Assembly: GCA_045114455.1 (NCBI GenBank) | Contig: JBGUKN010000050.1 | Location: forward strand, 8,130 to 72,129 | Direction of reading: 5' to 3' | DNA length: 64,000 nucleotides | Origin: UBA1732 sp045114455 | GTDB taxonomy: Bacteria > Verrucomicrobiota > Lentisphaeria > Victivallales > UBA1829 | The notes under the pieces: model-generated | What the model was told of the DNA's origin: nothing | What the model saw: only the letters and a program-made list of their open reading frames with translations | Databases searched by the model: none | Shown here: positions 48,777 through 58,262 of the stretch, one piece after another | How the letters are laid out: every line of letters starts with the position of its first letter | Position numbering within the stretch: the first letter of the stretch is position 1 | Translations under genes and position numbers: made by a program

Positions 48777-49841
48777 TCAGCTCCTTTTCGGAAGAAGGTT
48801 GAAGGATGCCGCGGCGACCGCTTCCGGGTCGATCAAAGCGTGACATCGCGAATCTTTACAGTAGCGCAAAAAACAGCGAATGCAAGCGGTTTCCGGAATA
48901 AACACGGATTTTTTTTCGCAATACGGCCCCGTCAGGGCGGGATCCGTCGGACCGAACATCGCGACGACCGGTACGCCGAGCGCCGCGGCGATGTGCATCG
49001 GGCCGCTGTCGTTGCAGATCATCAGAGACGACAGACGCACCGTCTCCAGCAGTTCGCCCACGCCCGTCTTTCCGCAAACGGAGGCGACGGAAAGCCCCGC
49101 GCTTTTCGCGAGGATGGCTTCAGCGTCCGCGACCTCGTCGCGCGTCCCGGCAAGCAGGAATTTCAAACCCGGTTCGCGGCGTGCGAGCGACGCGATCACG
49201 GCGGAAAAGAAATCCGCGGGCCATTTTTTCGTCGTCCAGCGGGCACCCGGCGCGACGACGGCAAAACGGTCCGGCAGGGTCCCCCCGAACGCCTCCCCCA
49301 CGATCTCGCGGGCGCGGCAGGCAGTTCGTTCATTCACGGGCAGCTCCAGCCTGAAATCCAGGTCGTCGCGCCCCAGGAAATCCTTCATCATCGCATTGTT
49401 GATATCCACGGCATGCCCGGGCTTTTCACGGCCTTTCAGCAGCCGCGTGTAGAAATGCCTCGCAAAAGGTTCGCGGGGCGCCGTGGAACCGGCCCGCACG
49501 GAACATCCCGAAAGGCGTCCGATGAACGCGCTGCGCACTAGCCCCTGCAGGTCGATCACGGCATCATAAGGCTCGCGCCGGAGATCGGCGCGCAGACGGA
49601 GCGCCGAGGGGAGGAACTGAAGCGGTTTGCGGAACTTCTTGTCATAAAAGGGAATCACCCGGCGGACGCACGCGAGGTACGGGGGCAGTTCGGCGAATGC
49701 GGGTTTCACGACCCAGTCCACCTCGACGTCCGGCACGGCTTTCGCAAGGGCCGAGACGGCGGGCATCGCGTGAAGGATATCCCCCAGGCTGCTTGGTTTT
49801 ACGATCAGATAACGCATGGCGGCATCCGCGGAATGGATCAC
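48777..49841 (-). CDS. Glycosyltransferase family 9 (heptosyltransferase-like)
   Basis: A 354-residue GT-B enzyme. The N-terminal domain begins MRYLIVKPSSLGDILHAMPAV, with VIDLQGLVRSAFI, and the C-terminal nucleotide-sugar domain has PGARWTTKKWP and the hallmark CNDSGPMHIAAALGVPVVAMFGPTDP. Members add heptose or similar sugars to the LPS core. A CxxC-containing C terminus (ACIRCFLRYCKDSRC) is as in heptosyltransferase relatives. GTG at 49841 was chosen because AGGAGG lies seven bases upstream; ATG at 49817 (the canonical MRYLIVK start) is the alternative. Confidence 0.88.
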   Translation of the reverse strand: MIHSADAAMRYLIVKPSSLGDILHAMPAVSALAKAVPDVEVDWVVKPAFAELPPYLACVRRVIPFYDKKFRKPLQFLPSALRLRADLRREPYDAVIDLQGLVRSAFIGRLSGCSVRAGSTAPREPFARHFYTRLLKGREKPGHAVDINNAMMKDFLGRDDLDFRLELPVNERTACRAREIVGEAFGGTLPDRFAVVAPGARWTTKKWPADFFSAVIASLARREPGLKFLLAGTRDEVADAEAILAKSAGLSVASVCGKTGVGELLETVRLSSLMICNDSGPMHIAAALGVPVVAMFGPTDPALTGPYCEKKSVFIPETACIRCFLRYCKDSRCHALIDPEAVAAASFNLLPKRS

Positions 49842-49866
49842 GCGGCATCCTCCTGTCCGATGATGG

Positions 49867-50679
49867 TCACAGTCCGTGTTCCAGCCGGGTGGCCAGGCAT
49901 TCCGGCAGTCCGGCGGCGCGGATCTTCTCCTGCGTCCCCGCGATATCGTACGGCAGACGATACCGCGTGAGCGTGCGCTGATCGGTGTCGAAGACGGCGA
50001 ACGTCGCCCGCGGGTCGCGGTTGCGCGGCTGGCCCACGCTGCCGACGTTGATCAGGTATTTGCAGCCGGGCTGGATGGGAAGCACGATCTCGTCGGCCTC
50101 GTCGGAACGGAACATCATGCCTTCCTCGTCCGGCTTGACGGTCCAGAGCTTCAGCTCGTCGACGGCCGGTTCTCCGGGGCGCGCGAGCATTTTCTTGCAG
50201 TACGCGACGGGGACATGGGAGTGCCCGCAGAAGCAGAGCTGCGTGTACTGGTAGGAGAAATTGTCCATCGCCTGATGGATGTCGAAGATATAACCCCATT
50301 CCGACGGGCTGTCCAGCGACGCATGGACGACCGTGAAAGGCGTCCCGCGCACCTGCATCTTATACGGAAGCCCGGCAAGGAAAGCCTGTTCCTCGTCGGA
50401 AAGCGTGTTCTGCGTCCAGAGGACCGCGCTTTTCGCATGGGGGTTGAAGCCTGCCATGACGGTATCGCCGTTGGACGCGTACTCGTCGTGGTTGCCTTTG
50501 ACGAATGCGGCGACGGGAAGCGAGCGCATGGTCTCCAGGCATTCATGCGGACTGGCGTTGTAGCCGACGATGTCGCCGAGGGAAAGATAGGAATCCACCG
50601 AAAGTTCGCGGCAGCGGGCAAGCACCGTCTCCAGCGCTTCAAGATTGGCGTGTATATCGCTCAGGATCGCATATTTCAT
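49867..50679 (-). CDS. Calcineurin-like metallophosphoesterase
   Basis: A 270-residue cytosolic enzyme. The five metal-binding motifs are present: AILSDIHANLEAL, LSLGDIVGYNASPH, FVKGNHDEYA, VVHASLD and FCGHSHVPV. The set, with a di-metal site of Asp, His and Asn, is that of the YfcE/MJ0936 type, which act on phosphodiesters or protein phosphates; the substrate is unknown. GT9 follows after 25 bases, probably in one transcript. No clear ribosome binding site was found. Confidence 0.9.
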   Translation of the reverse strand: MKYAILSDIHANLEALETVLARCRELSVDSYLSLGDIVGYNASPHECLETMRSLPVAAFVKGNHDEYASNGDTVMAGFNPHAKSAVLWTQNTLSDEEQAFLAGLPYKMQVRGTPFTVVHASLDSPSEWGYIFDIHQAMDNFSYQYTQLCFCGHSHVPVAYCKKMLARPGEPAVDELKLWTVKPDEEGMMFRSDEADEIVLPIQPGCKYLINVGSVGQPRNRDPRATFAVFDTDQRTLTRYRLPYDIAGTQEKIRAAGLPECLATRLEHGL

Positions 50680-50823
50680 CGCGTGTTTCCGTTCCGGACG
50701 GGGTTCGTTGTTAAGGGAGAAAACATTTTATGAATATACCACATCCGGCGCCGATTTTAAAGAGCAAAAGGAAGAAAAAAGCGTTTTTTTCTTCAATTAT
50801 TTCAGATTCGGGCACTTTTCGAC

Positions 50824-50852
50824 TTGAAAAATCGGCATTCATGCCTTATTTT
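50824..50852 (+). promoter_or_regulatory. Predicted promoter of the pilB-pilC operon
   Basis: TTGAAA (50824-50829), 17 bases, TATTTT (50847-50852), about 40 bases before the GTG start of the first pilB. The preceding 140 bases are AT-rich and hold no gene. Confidence 0.5.
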
Positions 50853-50893
50853 TTAGCGTATTTATTTTTCTCCCCACCAAATGAGGTCTAAAC

Positions 50894-52621
50894 GTGCTTG
50901 ACAGTGATTATGTGTTGGAATTGCTTCAGGAGAACGGTTTCGTTTCCAAGGAGCAAATAGACGAAGGCTGGAAAAAGGTCGCCGACTCCGACGGCGAACT
51001 GGATATCCTTGACGCTTTGAAGTCCATGCAATACGTCGACGAGCAGGAAATCACCAATATGCTCGCCCAGCAGTACGGACTGGAAACCATTGACCTTTCC
51101 ACGTTCGTCATCCCCGACGAGGTCATCCAGGAGCTTCCCGCGGAAACGGCCCGGCAGTACCAGGTCGTTCCCGTCATGCTTCACGACGACATCCTCACTG
51201 TCGCCATGTCCGATCCGACCGACATGGAGACCATCGACTCGCTCCGCTATGTGCTGAAGCGCGACGTGGAGGCGGTCATCGCCCCGGCGAAACAGATCCA
51301 GAAGGTCCTCGAATCCAGCTACGGCGGACTCGCGGGCACCGTGGATTCCTATGTCGGCAGCGTCGATACTTCCAATCTCGAAGTCGTGCAAACGGACGAG
51401 GACGAAGCCGCAAAGGAAGCGGCCAAGGCTGCGAACACGAACCCCGAGGACGACGCCCCGATCATCAAGCTCGTGTCGCTCCTCATCTACAACGCGTTCA
51501 AGCTCCGCGCGTCCGATATTCATCTGGAGCCGATGGAAAAGAAGTTCCGCATCCGGTACCGCATCGACGGCGCCCTCCGCGAAATGGAAAGCCCGCCGAA
51601 ATACCTCCAGACGAACATCATCAGCCGTATCAAGATCATGTCCAAGATGGACATCTCCGAAAAGCGCGTGCCTCAGGACGGACGAATCCAGATCGAAGTT
51701 TCCGGCGTCGGGCTCGACCTCCGTGTTTCGACCATCCCCACGACCCACGGCGAATCCATCGTCATGCGTATCCTCGACAAGTCCAGCATCCAGCTCGACA
51801 TTCCGAAGCTCGGCTTCTATACCGACGACCAGGAGAAGATCGACCGCATCATCTCCATGCCGGACGGCATCTTCCTGGTCACGGGCCCGACCGGTTCCGG
51901 CAAGACCACCAGCCTGTACGCCTTCCTGAACACGATCAACAAGCCGAACCGCAAGATCATCACCGTGGAGGACCCTGTCGAATACCAGCTCAGCGGCATC
52001 AACCAGGTCCAGGTGAACCCGATCGTCCAGATGACGTTCTCGAATGCGCTTCGAGCCATGCTCCGTCAGGCGCCCAACATCATCATGGTCGGTGAAATCC
52101 GCGACCTTGAAACCGCCGACATCGCCATCAACGCATCCCTCACAGGCCACCTGGTCTTCAGCACGCTGCACACCAACGACGCCCCCAGCTCCGTGACACG
52201 ACTGATCGATATGGGCGTGAAGCCCTTCCTCGTGGCATCCTCCGTCCGCGCCATCATGGCGCAGCGACTTGTCCGCCGCGTCTGCAAAAACTGCATGGAG
52301 CCTTACAAGCCCTCCCCCGACGAAATCCGCCTCCTCCACCTCGACAAGGACTACCTCGACTCCGCAAACCTCGTCCACGGACGCGGCTGCCCCGCCTGCG
52401 GCGGCACCGGGTACAAGGGACGTATGGGAATCTACGAGATCTTCCTCATCACGGAGGACATGCAGTATCTCATCTACAACAAGGAAAGCTCCGACAAGCT
52501 CCGCGCCGCCGCCCGTCAGAGCGGCATGAGAACCCTGCGCGAAGACGGTCTCCGCAAAGCCGCCGCCGGTACGACCACGGTTTCGGAAGTCCTCGCGGTC
52601 ACCGTCGGCGACGAAGAATAA
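50894..52621 (+). CDS. pilB: Type IV pilus/type II secretion extension ATPase, first copy
   Basis: A 575-residue hexameric motor. The N-terminal T2SSE_N domain (about 55-160) is followed by a linker (about 160-180) and the ATPase core: GPTGSGKTTSLYAFL (Walker A), the conserved Asp-box strand IITVEDPVEY, VGEIRDLETADIA (Walker B) and GHLVFSTLHTNDAPSSVTRL (His box). A zinc site is CKNC and CPACGGTGYKGR. The start is GTG, preceded by ATGAGG. The protein begins MLDS like the second copy, so the two are paralogues; 27 bases separate them. Confidence 0.92.
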   Translation: MLDSDYVLELLQENGFVSKEQIDEGWKKVADSDGELDILDALKSMQYVDEQEITNMLAQQYGLETIDLSTFVIPDEVIQELPAETARQYQVVPVMLHDDILTVAMSDPTDMETIDSLRYVLKRDVEAVIAPAKQIQKVLESSYGGLAGTVDSYVGSVDTSNLEVVQTDEDEAAKEAAKAANTNPEDDAPIIKLVSLLIYNAFKLRASDIHLEPMEKKFRIRYRIDGALREMESPPKYLQTNIISRIKIMSKMDISEKRVPQDGRIQIEVSGVGLDLRVSTIPTTHGESIVMRILDKSSIQLDIPKLGFYTDDQEKIDRIISMPDGIFLVTGPTGSGKTTSLYAFLNTINKPNRKIITVEDPVEYQLSGINQVQVNPIVQMTFSNALRAMLRQAPNIIMVGEIRDLETADIAINASLTGHLVFSTLHTNDAPSSVTRLIDMGVKPFLVASSVRAIMAQRLVRRVCKNCMEPYKPSPDEIRLLHLDKDYLDSANLVHGRGCPACGGTGYKGRMGIYEIFLITEDMQYLIYNKESSDKLRAAARQSGMRTLREDGLRKAAAGTTTVSEVLAVTVGDEE

Positions 52622-52648
52622 CGCAATCAACCACACGGATTCCATATC

Positions 52649-54328
52649 ATGCTTGACTCTGAAAATCAAACACTGAAAGACATCCTCCTGAACGCGAACG
52701 CGTGTTCCGAACAGAACATGAAGGAAGCCGAGGAGGAATACGAGCGCACGGGGAAATCGCTTCAGCAGATCCTGATCGACTTCCAGATCCTGACCGAAAA
52801 CGAAATCCTCAACTACATCGCCGAAAGCCTCGGCACGACCGTCGTCGACCTCTCCATGCTCGAGGTCCCGAAAGAGGTCATCGACCTCATCGACGCGGAC
52901 AATGTCCGCATGCTCGGCGTCGTCCCGATCGAGGCGGACGAATCCACCGTGACGATCGCCGTCCGGAATCCGCTGAACTATCAGATCGCCGACGAAATGC
53001 GGTTCGTGCTCGGCAAGGACGTGATGATCGTCCTGGCGGAAGAAAAGCAGATCGACAGCTTCATCGACAAGTATTATCCCGTCGACATCAACGGCGTGAA
53101 CGACCTCCTCTCCGAAATGGACGCCGCCGAAGGCTCCGACTACGCCTATGCGAACGCCGAGGAAGACGCGAACAAGGCCCCGATCATCAAGTTCGTGGAC
53201 GCCGTCCTCTACCAGGCCATCCGCGACAAGGCGTCGGACATCCATTTCGAGCCGTTCGAACATGAATTCAAGATCCGGTACCGCATCGACGGCGCCCTGT
53301 ACGAGATGTCCCCGCCGCCCCGCAGCCTCGCGATCCCGGTCATCAGCCGCGTGAAGATCCTTTCCGGCCTGAACATCTCCGAACGCCGCAAGCCGCAGGA
53401 CGGCCGTATCCAGCTCAAGATCGCCGGCCGCCCCATCGACCTCCGTGTATCCACGCTTCCGACTTCCCACGGCGAATCCGTGGTGCTCCGTGTGCTCGAC
53501 CGCTCCGTCGTCAACCTCGACCTCGACGTGCTCGGCATCAACGAAGACACGCTCAAGAAGATCCGCGAGATCATCGCCATGCCGAACGGCATCTTCATCA
53601 TCACGGGCCCGACCGGTTCCGGCAAGACGACCACGCTGTACTCCGCGCTGAAGGAGATCAACAAGGTCGAAGACAAGATCCTCACCGCGGAAGACCCCGT
53701 CGAATACGACCTCGAAGGCATCGTCCAGCTCCCGATCAACGACGCGATCGGCATGACGTTCGGACGCGCCCTCCGCGCCTTCCTTCGTCAGGACCCCGAC
53801 ATCATCATGCTCGGTGAAACGCGCGATATCGAAACCGCGGAAATGGCCGTTCAGGCATCCCTCACGGGACACCTGGTCTTCACCACGCTGCACACAAACG
53901 ACGCCGCCGGCGCCGTGACCCGTCTGATCGACATGGGCGTCCAGCCCTTCCTCATCACCGCCTCGCTGATCGCCATTCTCGGTCAGCGACTCCTCCTCCG
54001 CATCTGCCCGCACTGCCGGACGGCGTTCGTCCCGACCGAAGACGACCTGAAGCTCCTCGGGCTCCAGCGCAAGGACATCGGCGAAAACAAGTTCTACTAC
54101 GGAAAAGGCTGCCCCACCTGCAACAATACCGGGTACAAGGGACGCAAAGCCATTACCGAACTGCTGTGCATGAGCAGCAAGATTTCCTCGCTGATCCTGG
54201 ATTCCGCACCCGCAGTCGTCATCCGCGACAAGGCGCGCGAACTCGGCATGACTACCATGCGCGAGGACGGCATCCGCGCCATCCTGAACGGCGAGACCAC
54301 GATGGAAGAAGTTCTCAAATACACCTAA
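52649..54328 (+). CDS. pilB: Type IV pilus/type II secretion extension ATPase, second copy
   Basis: A 559-residue paralogue of the preceding ATPase. The N-terminal T2SSE_N domain and linker are followed by ILTAEDPVEYDLEG, Walker A GPTGSGKTTTLYSAL, Walker B GETRDIETAEMA, His box GHLVFTTLHTNDAAGAVTRL and the zinc site CPHC and CPTCNNTGYKGR. It is catalytically intact. One of the pair may drive pilus assembly and the other a secretion or competence pseudopilus, or they may form a mixed system; sequence alone does not tell. Confidence 0.92.
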   Translation: MLDSENQTLKDILLNANACSEQNMKEAEEEYERTGKSLQQILIDFQILTENEILNYIAESLGTTVVDLSMLEVPKEVIDLIDADNVRMLGVVPIEADESTVTIAVRNPLNYQIADEMRFVLGKDVMIVLAEEKQIDSFIDKYYPVDINGVNDLLSEMDAAEGSDYAYANAEEDANKAPIIKFVDAVLYQAIRDKASDIHFEPFEHEFKIRYRIDGALYEMSPPPRSLAIPVISRVKILSGLNISERRKPQDGRIQLKIAGRPIDLRVSTLPTSHGESVVLRVLDRSVVNLDLDVLGINEDTLKKIREIIAMPNGIFIITGPTGSGKTTTLYSALKEINKVEDKILTAEDPVEYDLEGIVQLPINDAIGMTFGRALRAFLRQDPDIIMLGETRDIETAEMAVQASLTGHLVFTTLHTNDAAGAVTRLIDMGVQPFLITASLIAILGQRLLLRICPHCRTAFVPTEDDLKLLGLQRKDIGENKFYYGKGCPTCNNTGYKGRKAITELLCMSSKISSLILDSAPAVVIRDKARELGMTTMREDGIRAILNGETTMEEVLKYT

Positions 54329-54347
54329 TACATAAAGGGCCCTCAAC

Positions 54348-55415
54348 ATGGTTGAAATGGATGAATTACTGGATCTCGTCGTCACCGAAGGATGCAGCGA
54401 CCTGCACCTCGAAGTCGGCGTCGCACCCGTGATCCGCCTCCACGGTGAAATGACCCAGCTCGACCTCCCGGTGCTTACGCCGGAGGATACGGAAGCGCTG
54501 GTCAAATCGATCGCCTCCCCGCGCCACCTCCAGCAGCTCGCCGAGGACGGCGGCGCCGACTTCGGTTTCGCGTTCGGCGACCGCGCGCGTTTCCGCGTCA
54601 GCGCATTCAAGCAGAAAGGCTGCGTTGGCGCCGTGCTGCGCCAGATCCCAAACGAGATGATGCCGCTTGACAAGATCGGCCTCCCGCCGAGCATCAAGGA
54701 CCTGCTCTACCGTCCCCGCGGCATGATTCTCGTGACCGGCCCGACCGGTTCCGGCAAGTCCACCACGCTCGCCTCGATGATCAACGTCATCAACGAGGAG
54801 CGCGCCGTGCACATCATCACGGTCGAGGACCCCATCGAATTCTACCACCACCACAAGAAAAGCGTGGTGATTCAGCGTGAAGTCGGCGCGGACGTCCCGA
54901 GCTTCTCCGAAGCCCTCCGCCGCGCCCTCCGTCAGGACCCGGACATCATCCTCGTCGGCGAATTGCGCGACCTGGTCACCATCGAAGCAGCCGTCACCGC
55001 AGCCGAAACCGGTCACCTGGTCTTCGGCACCCTGCACACCACCGGCGCCGCGCCCACGGTCGACCGTATCGTCGACGCCTTCCCGACCAACCAGCAGCCG
55101 CAGATCCGCACCCAGCTCGCCGCCGGTCTCGTCGGCGTCATCTCCCAGGTGCTTCTGCCCCGCGTCGACAAGCCCGGCCGCGTCGCCGCTTTCGAGATCA
55201 TGATCACCACGCCCTCCATCCAGGCGCTGATCCGCGACGGCAAGACCTTCCGTATCACGTCCGACATCCAGACCGGCGCGAAGTACGGCATGAACACCCT
55301 CGACTCCCACCTGGTCGAACTCTACAAGAAGGGCATGGTCTCCTACGGCGAAGTCATCACGAAGGCGCAGGACCCCGAAGGCATCGTCCAGACCCTCGCC
55401 GGAACCGCCGTCTGA
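54348..55415 (+). CDS. pilT: Twitching motility retraction ATPase
   Basis: A 355-residue motor that depolymerises pili. It lacks the T2SSE_N domain. It has VTGPTGSGKSTTLASMINVI (Walker A), HIITVEDPIEF, LVGELRDLVTIEAAVTAAETGHLVFG and the GTLHTTGAAPTVDRI His box. The C-terminal retraction motif (AIRNLIRE in Pseudomonas) is represented by TTPSIQALIRDGKTF. The start is 19 bases after the second pilB. Its presence implies that the pili retract, so twitching, uptake or adhesion are possible. Confidence 0.93.
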   Translation: MVEMDELLDLVVTEGCSDLHLEVGVAPVIRLHGEMTQLDLPVLTPEDTEALVKSIASPRHLQQLAEDGGADFGFAFGDRARFRVSAFKQKGCVGAVLRQIPNEMMPLDKIGLPPSIKDLLYRPRGMILVTGPTGSGKSTTLASMINVINEERAVHIITVEDPIEFYHHHKKSVVIQREVGADVPSFSEALRRALRQDPDIILVGELRDLVTIEAAVTAAETGHLVFGTLHTTGAAPTVDRIVDAFPTNQQPQIRTQLAAGLVGVISQVLLPRVDKPGRVAAFEIMITTPSIQALIRDGKTFRITSDIQTGAKYGMNTLDSHLVELYKKGMVSYGEVITKAQDPEGIVQTLAGTAV

Positions 55416-55458
55416 TTCAAGTCACGATTCATCATTCAAATAACCTGGAGTTCACAAA

Positions 55459-56721
55459 ATGCCGATCTTCCAATACACCGCGATGGATGCATCCGGTAAG
55501 GAACAGAAGGGACAGCACGAAGCCGCAAGCGAAGAAGCCGTCGCATCGTTCCTGAAGGAACAGGGGATGTTCCCCACCTCCATCAAGCCGCTTGCAAAAG
55601 CGGACAAGGGCAAAAAGGAAAAAACGAAAAAGGCCGCCGCGGCAAAGGGGCTGAACATCAGCCTCGGCCCCACGGTCATCAAGGGCAAGGACCTGACCGT
55701 CTTCACCCGTCAGCTCGCCATCCTGCTCGACGCCGGCCTTCCGCTCATCCGTTCCCTCAGAACGCTCGAAAGGCAGGCGAAGAATCCCACCGTGAAGTCC
55801 GTCCTCGGCAAGGTCGCCGACTCCGTCGAAGGCGGCTCCACCTTCTCCGAAGCGCTCGCCCAGCACCCGAAATCGTTCGACAAACTCTACCTGAACATGA
55901 TCCGCGCAGGCGAGGCAGCCGGTAAGCTCGAACTGATCCTGACCCGTCTGGCAGGCTTCCGCGAAAAGGCCGCCAAAATCGCGGGCAAGGTCAAGTCCGC
56001 CATGGTCTACCCGGCCATCGTGCTCACCATCGCCATCGGCATCACGATCTTCCTCATGATCTTCATCGTCCCGAAGTTCGAGGTCATGTTCACGGAAATG
56101 CTCGACGGCGCGCAGCTCCCCGCCATCACGCAATTCGTCATGGGCGTCAGCCGGTGGCTGCAGAACAACATCGTCATCGCCATCATCCTCGTGATCGTCC
56201 TCGTGGTCGCCACGAAGTTCGCGCTCAAAACGGAGAAAGGGCGGTTCTACTTCGACAAGGGCATCTACAACGCCCCGATCATCGGACTGCTCATCTCCCG
56301 TAACGCCATCTCCAAGTTCTCCCGTACCCTCGGCACCCTCATGGGCTCCGGCGTCCCCGTCCTGAACGCCCTCCAGATCGTCCGCGACACCGCCGGCAAC
56401 GAACTGGTCTCCAAGGCGGTTCAGCAGGTCCACGACGCCGTGAAGGAAGGCGAACCGATGGCGCCCCCGCTTCAGGCCACCAAGATCTTCCCCGACATGG
56501 TCATCAGTATGATCGAGGTCGGCGAGGAAACGGGCAAGCTCCCCGACATGCTCGAAAAGATCGCTGACACCTACGACGAGGAAGTCGACAACGCCGTCAG
56601 CGCCCTGACATCCATGATCGAACCGTTGATGATCGTCTTCCTGGCAGTCATCGTCGGCGGTATCGTTATCGCACTGTTCAGCCCGCTGATCACCATCATC
56701 CAGACCCTCGGCGGCGGCTGA
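55459..56721 (+). CDS. pilC: Inner-membrane platform protein PilC/GspF
   Basis: A 420-residue protein with two T2SSF repeats (about 75-197 and 276-398) and three or four membrane segments (around 180-210, 225-250, 388-410). The first repeat shows FTRQLAILLDAGLPLIRSLR and the second FSRTLGTLMGSGVPVLNAL, as in all platform proteins. It links the PilB and PilT motors to the pilus fibre. The N terminus has the PilC start FQYTAMDASGKEQKG. It is followed by a terminator, so it closes the operon. No pilin gene is in the window. Confidence 0.93.
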   Translation: MPIFQYTAMDASGKEQKGQHEAASEEAVASFLKEQGMFPTSIKPLAKADKGKKEKTKKAAAAKGLNISLGPTVIKGKDLTVFTRQLAILLDAGLPLIRSLRTLERQAKNPTVKSVLGKVADSVEGGSTFSEALAQHPKSFDKLYLNMIRAGEAAGKLELILTRLAGFREKAAKIAGKVKSAMVYPAIVLTIAIGITIFLMIFIVPKFEVMFTEMLDGAQLPAITQFVMGVSRWLQNNIVIAIILVIVLVVATKFALKTEKGRFYFDKGIYNAPIIGLLISRNAISKFSRTLGTLMGSGVPVLNALQIVRDTAGNELVSKAVQQVHDAVKEGEPMAPPLQATKIFPDMVISMIEVGEETGKLPDMLEKIADTYDEEVDNAVSALTSMIEPLMIVFLAVIVGGIVIALFSPLITIIQTLGGG

Positions 56722-56735
56722 TCCGCCTCGCACAA

Positions 56736-56761
56736 GGTCCCGCCCCGGCGGGACCTTTTTT
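56736..56761 (+). terminator. Terminator of the pilB-pilC operon
   Basis: A perfect 9-base inverted repeat, GGTCCCGCC (56736-56744) and GGCGGGACC (56747-56755), followed by six T. Confidence 0.85.
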
Positions 56762-56780
56762 CTTTTTCCGGAGACAGCCC

Positions 56781-57479
56781 ATGCACTGCTATCTGAACAA
56801 CGGAAACACACATACGCAGATTCTGACCGTAGACAACGGCGGAGGACGTACGCTTCGAACCGTCCCGACGACGGATTTCGATCCCGCCTCGCTTCCTGCC
56901 GACGCGGAGACGGCGGCGGCTTGCGTCGTGGCGGAGAAGATGGATGCCCTGAAAGCGTGCGGCGTCAGATTCGCCACGCCGGAGGCGGCCTCGAAGTTCT
57001 TGGATTTCTCTCCTGTCGACGCCTCGACGCTCGGACAGGACCGCGTCGCGAATGCCGTTTGCCTGGCCGCAAAGGCAGTTCTCCCGGCTGTTTCGCTTGA
57101 TTTCGGCACCTGCATCACCGCGGAGGTCGTCGATGCACAGAGACGCTTCCTCGGCGGCGCGATCTTCCCCGGACGACTTCTCACGCGCAAAGCGCTCAAC
57201 CTCTACACCTCGAAACTGCCCGTCGTCGAACTTGCGGACGGATTGCCCGCCTCCCCCGGCGCGAATACCGCCGACGCCATCCGCATGGGAACCGATGCCG
57301 CGGCGATCGACGCCGTGGCGGGATTCCTCGCACGGATGGAAAAGCTCCTGGGATGCCGCCCGACGGTTTATGCCTGCGGAGGCGACCGCGCGTTTTTCCT
57401 TCGTGCGCCGGAACTCGCCGGCATGACGGACGGCGGAGACGATTTCACGTTGCGCGGGGTGGAGCTCCTTTTCAGCTGA
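56781..57479 (+). CDS. coaX: Type III pantothenate kinase
   Basis: CoaX phosphorylates pantothenate in CoA synthesis, using ASKHA-type folds. The 232-residue protein has GQDRVANAV, the active-site DFGTCITAEVV, and GGAIFPGRLL. The N-terminal phosphate loop, normally DxGNT, reads NNGNTHT: the aspartate is Asn6, which could lower activity. GGAG lies seven bases before ATG. trpF follows after 10 bases. Confidence 0.85.
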   Translation: MHCYLNNGNTHTQILTVDNGGGRTLRTVPTTDFDPASLPADAETAAACVVAEKMDALKACGVRFATPEAASKFLDFSPVDASTLGQDRVANAVCLAAKAVLPAVSLDFGTCITAEVVDAQRRFLGGAIFPGRLLTRKALNLYTSKLPVVELADGLPASPGANTADAIRMGTDAAAIDAVAGFLARMEKLLGCRPTVYACGGDRAFFLRAPELAGMTDGGDDFTLRGVELLFS

Positions 57480-57489
57480 AGGCATCCGT

Positions 57490-58155
57490 ATGAAGATCAA
57501 AATCTGCGGGATCAGGAACGAAACGGATTTGGCCGCGGCGCTGTCCGCCTCGCCGGACGCCGTCGGATTCCTCGTAGGACAGGTGCATCCCTCGCCTGAT
57601 TTCATCCTCGCGTGCACGGCACGGCGTCTCGCCAGTTCCCTGCCCCCGTTCGTACAGCCGTGGCTGGTCACGCATTTGTCCCGGCCGGAAGATATCCTCG
57701 ACCTCGCCGACGCCGCGGCCGTCTGCAACATACAGCTCCACGGGGAGTCCACGCCGGAGGAAGTCTCCGCGATCCGCGACGCCCTGCCCCCGTGCGCCAA
57801 GCTCGTGCGCGCGGTTCATCCCGAACCGCAGGACACCTTTTCCGAATACGCCGACTATGCGCCGTTCATCGACGCCTATCTGATCGACACGGTCAACCCG
57901 AAGACCGGACAGGTCGGCGGAACGGGGCTTGTCGGCAACTGGACCCGCGCCGCGCGCTTCGTGCAGGAATCGCCGGTCCCGGTCATCCTCGCGGGCGGAC
58001 TGACTCCGGCCAACATTGCGCGCGCCATCGAACGCGTCCGGCCCTACGCCGTGGACGTGAACACCGGGGTCAAGACGCCGGCGGACCGTTCGGAAAGCGC
58101 CGCGCTCTGCCGCGCGTTCGTGAAGGCGGCCAGACAGACGGATTATCAAATATAG
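57490..58155 (+). CDS. trpF: Phosphoribosylanthranilate isomerase
   Basis: TrpF catalyses the Amadori rearrangement in tryptophan synthesis. The 221-residue TIM barrel has the general base Cys in KIKICGIRNE, NIQLHGEST, the general acid Asp in YLIDTVNPKTGQVGGTG, and ILAGGLTPANIARAIERVRPYAVDVNTGV for phosphate binding. No other trp gene is near, so it stands apart from any trp operon. A copy of the two-hairpin repeat lies 60 bases after the stop. Confidence 0.9.
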   Translation: MKIKICGIRNETDLAAALSASPDAVGFLVGQVHPSPDFILACTARRLASSLPPFVQPWLVTHLSRPEDILDLADAAAVCNIQLHGESTPEEVSAIRDALPPCAKLVRAVHPEPQDTFSEYADYAPFIDAYLIDTVNPKTGQVGGTGLVGNWTRAARFVQESPVPVILAGGLTPANIARAIERVRPYAVDVNTGVKTPADRSESAALCRAFVKAARQTDYQI

Positions 58156-58214
58156 CCAGCCATCTATTCTCACCCATGCAAACGGAGACCGGCACTGCCC
58201 GATATACGTCGTAT

Positions 58215-58262
58215 GTGCGCGAGCGGATGCCGCGCACTCCTGCATTGGAGGACTTGTCCTCC
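58215..58262 (+). repeat. Two-hairpin dispersed repeat, copy C
   Basis: GTGCGCG (58215-58221) pairs with CGCGCAC (58231-58237) around the loop AGCGGATGC; an 8-base linker follows, then TGGAGGAC-TT-GTCCTCC (58246-58262). It lies between the convergent trpF and GNAT genes, one base before the GNAT stop codon, and may serve as their 3' end structure. Confidence 0.8.

Noticed and set aside
50888..54697. A 1269-codon open frame on the minus strand across the two pilB genes
   Set aside because: It is exactly antisense to two unmistakable ATPases and has the Val/Asp/Gly/His-rich composition of a GC-rich codon shadow. No family motif or ribosome binding site.
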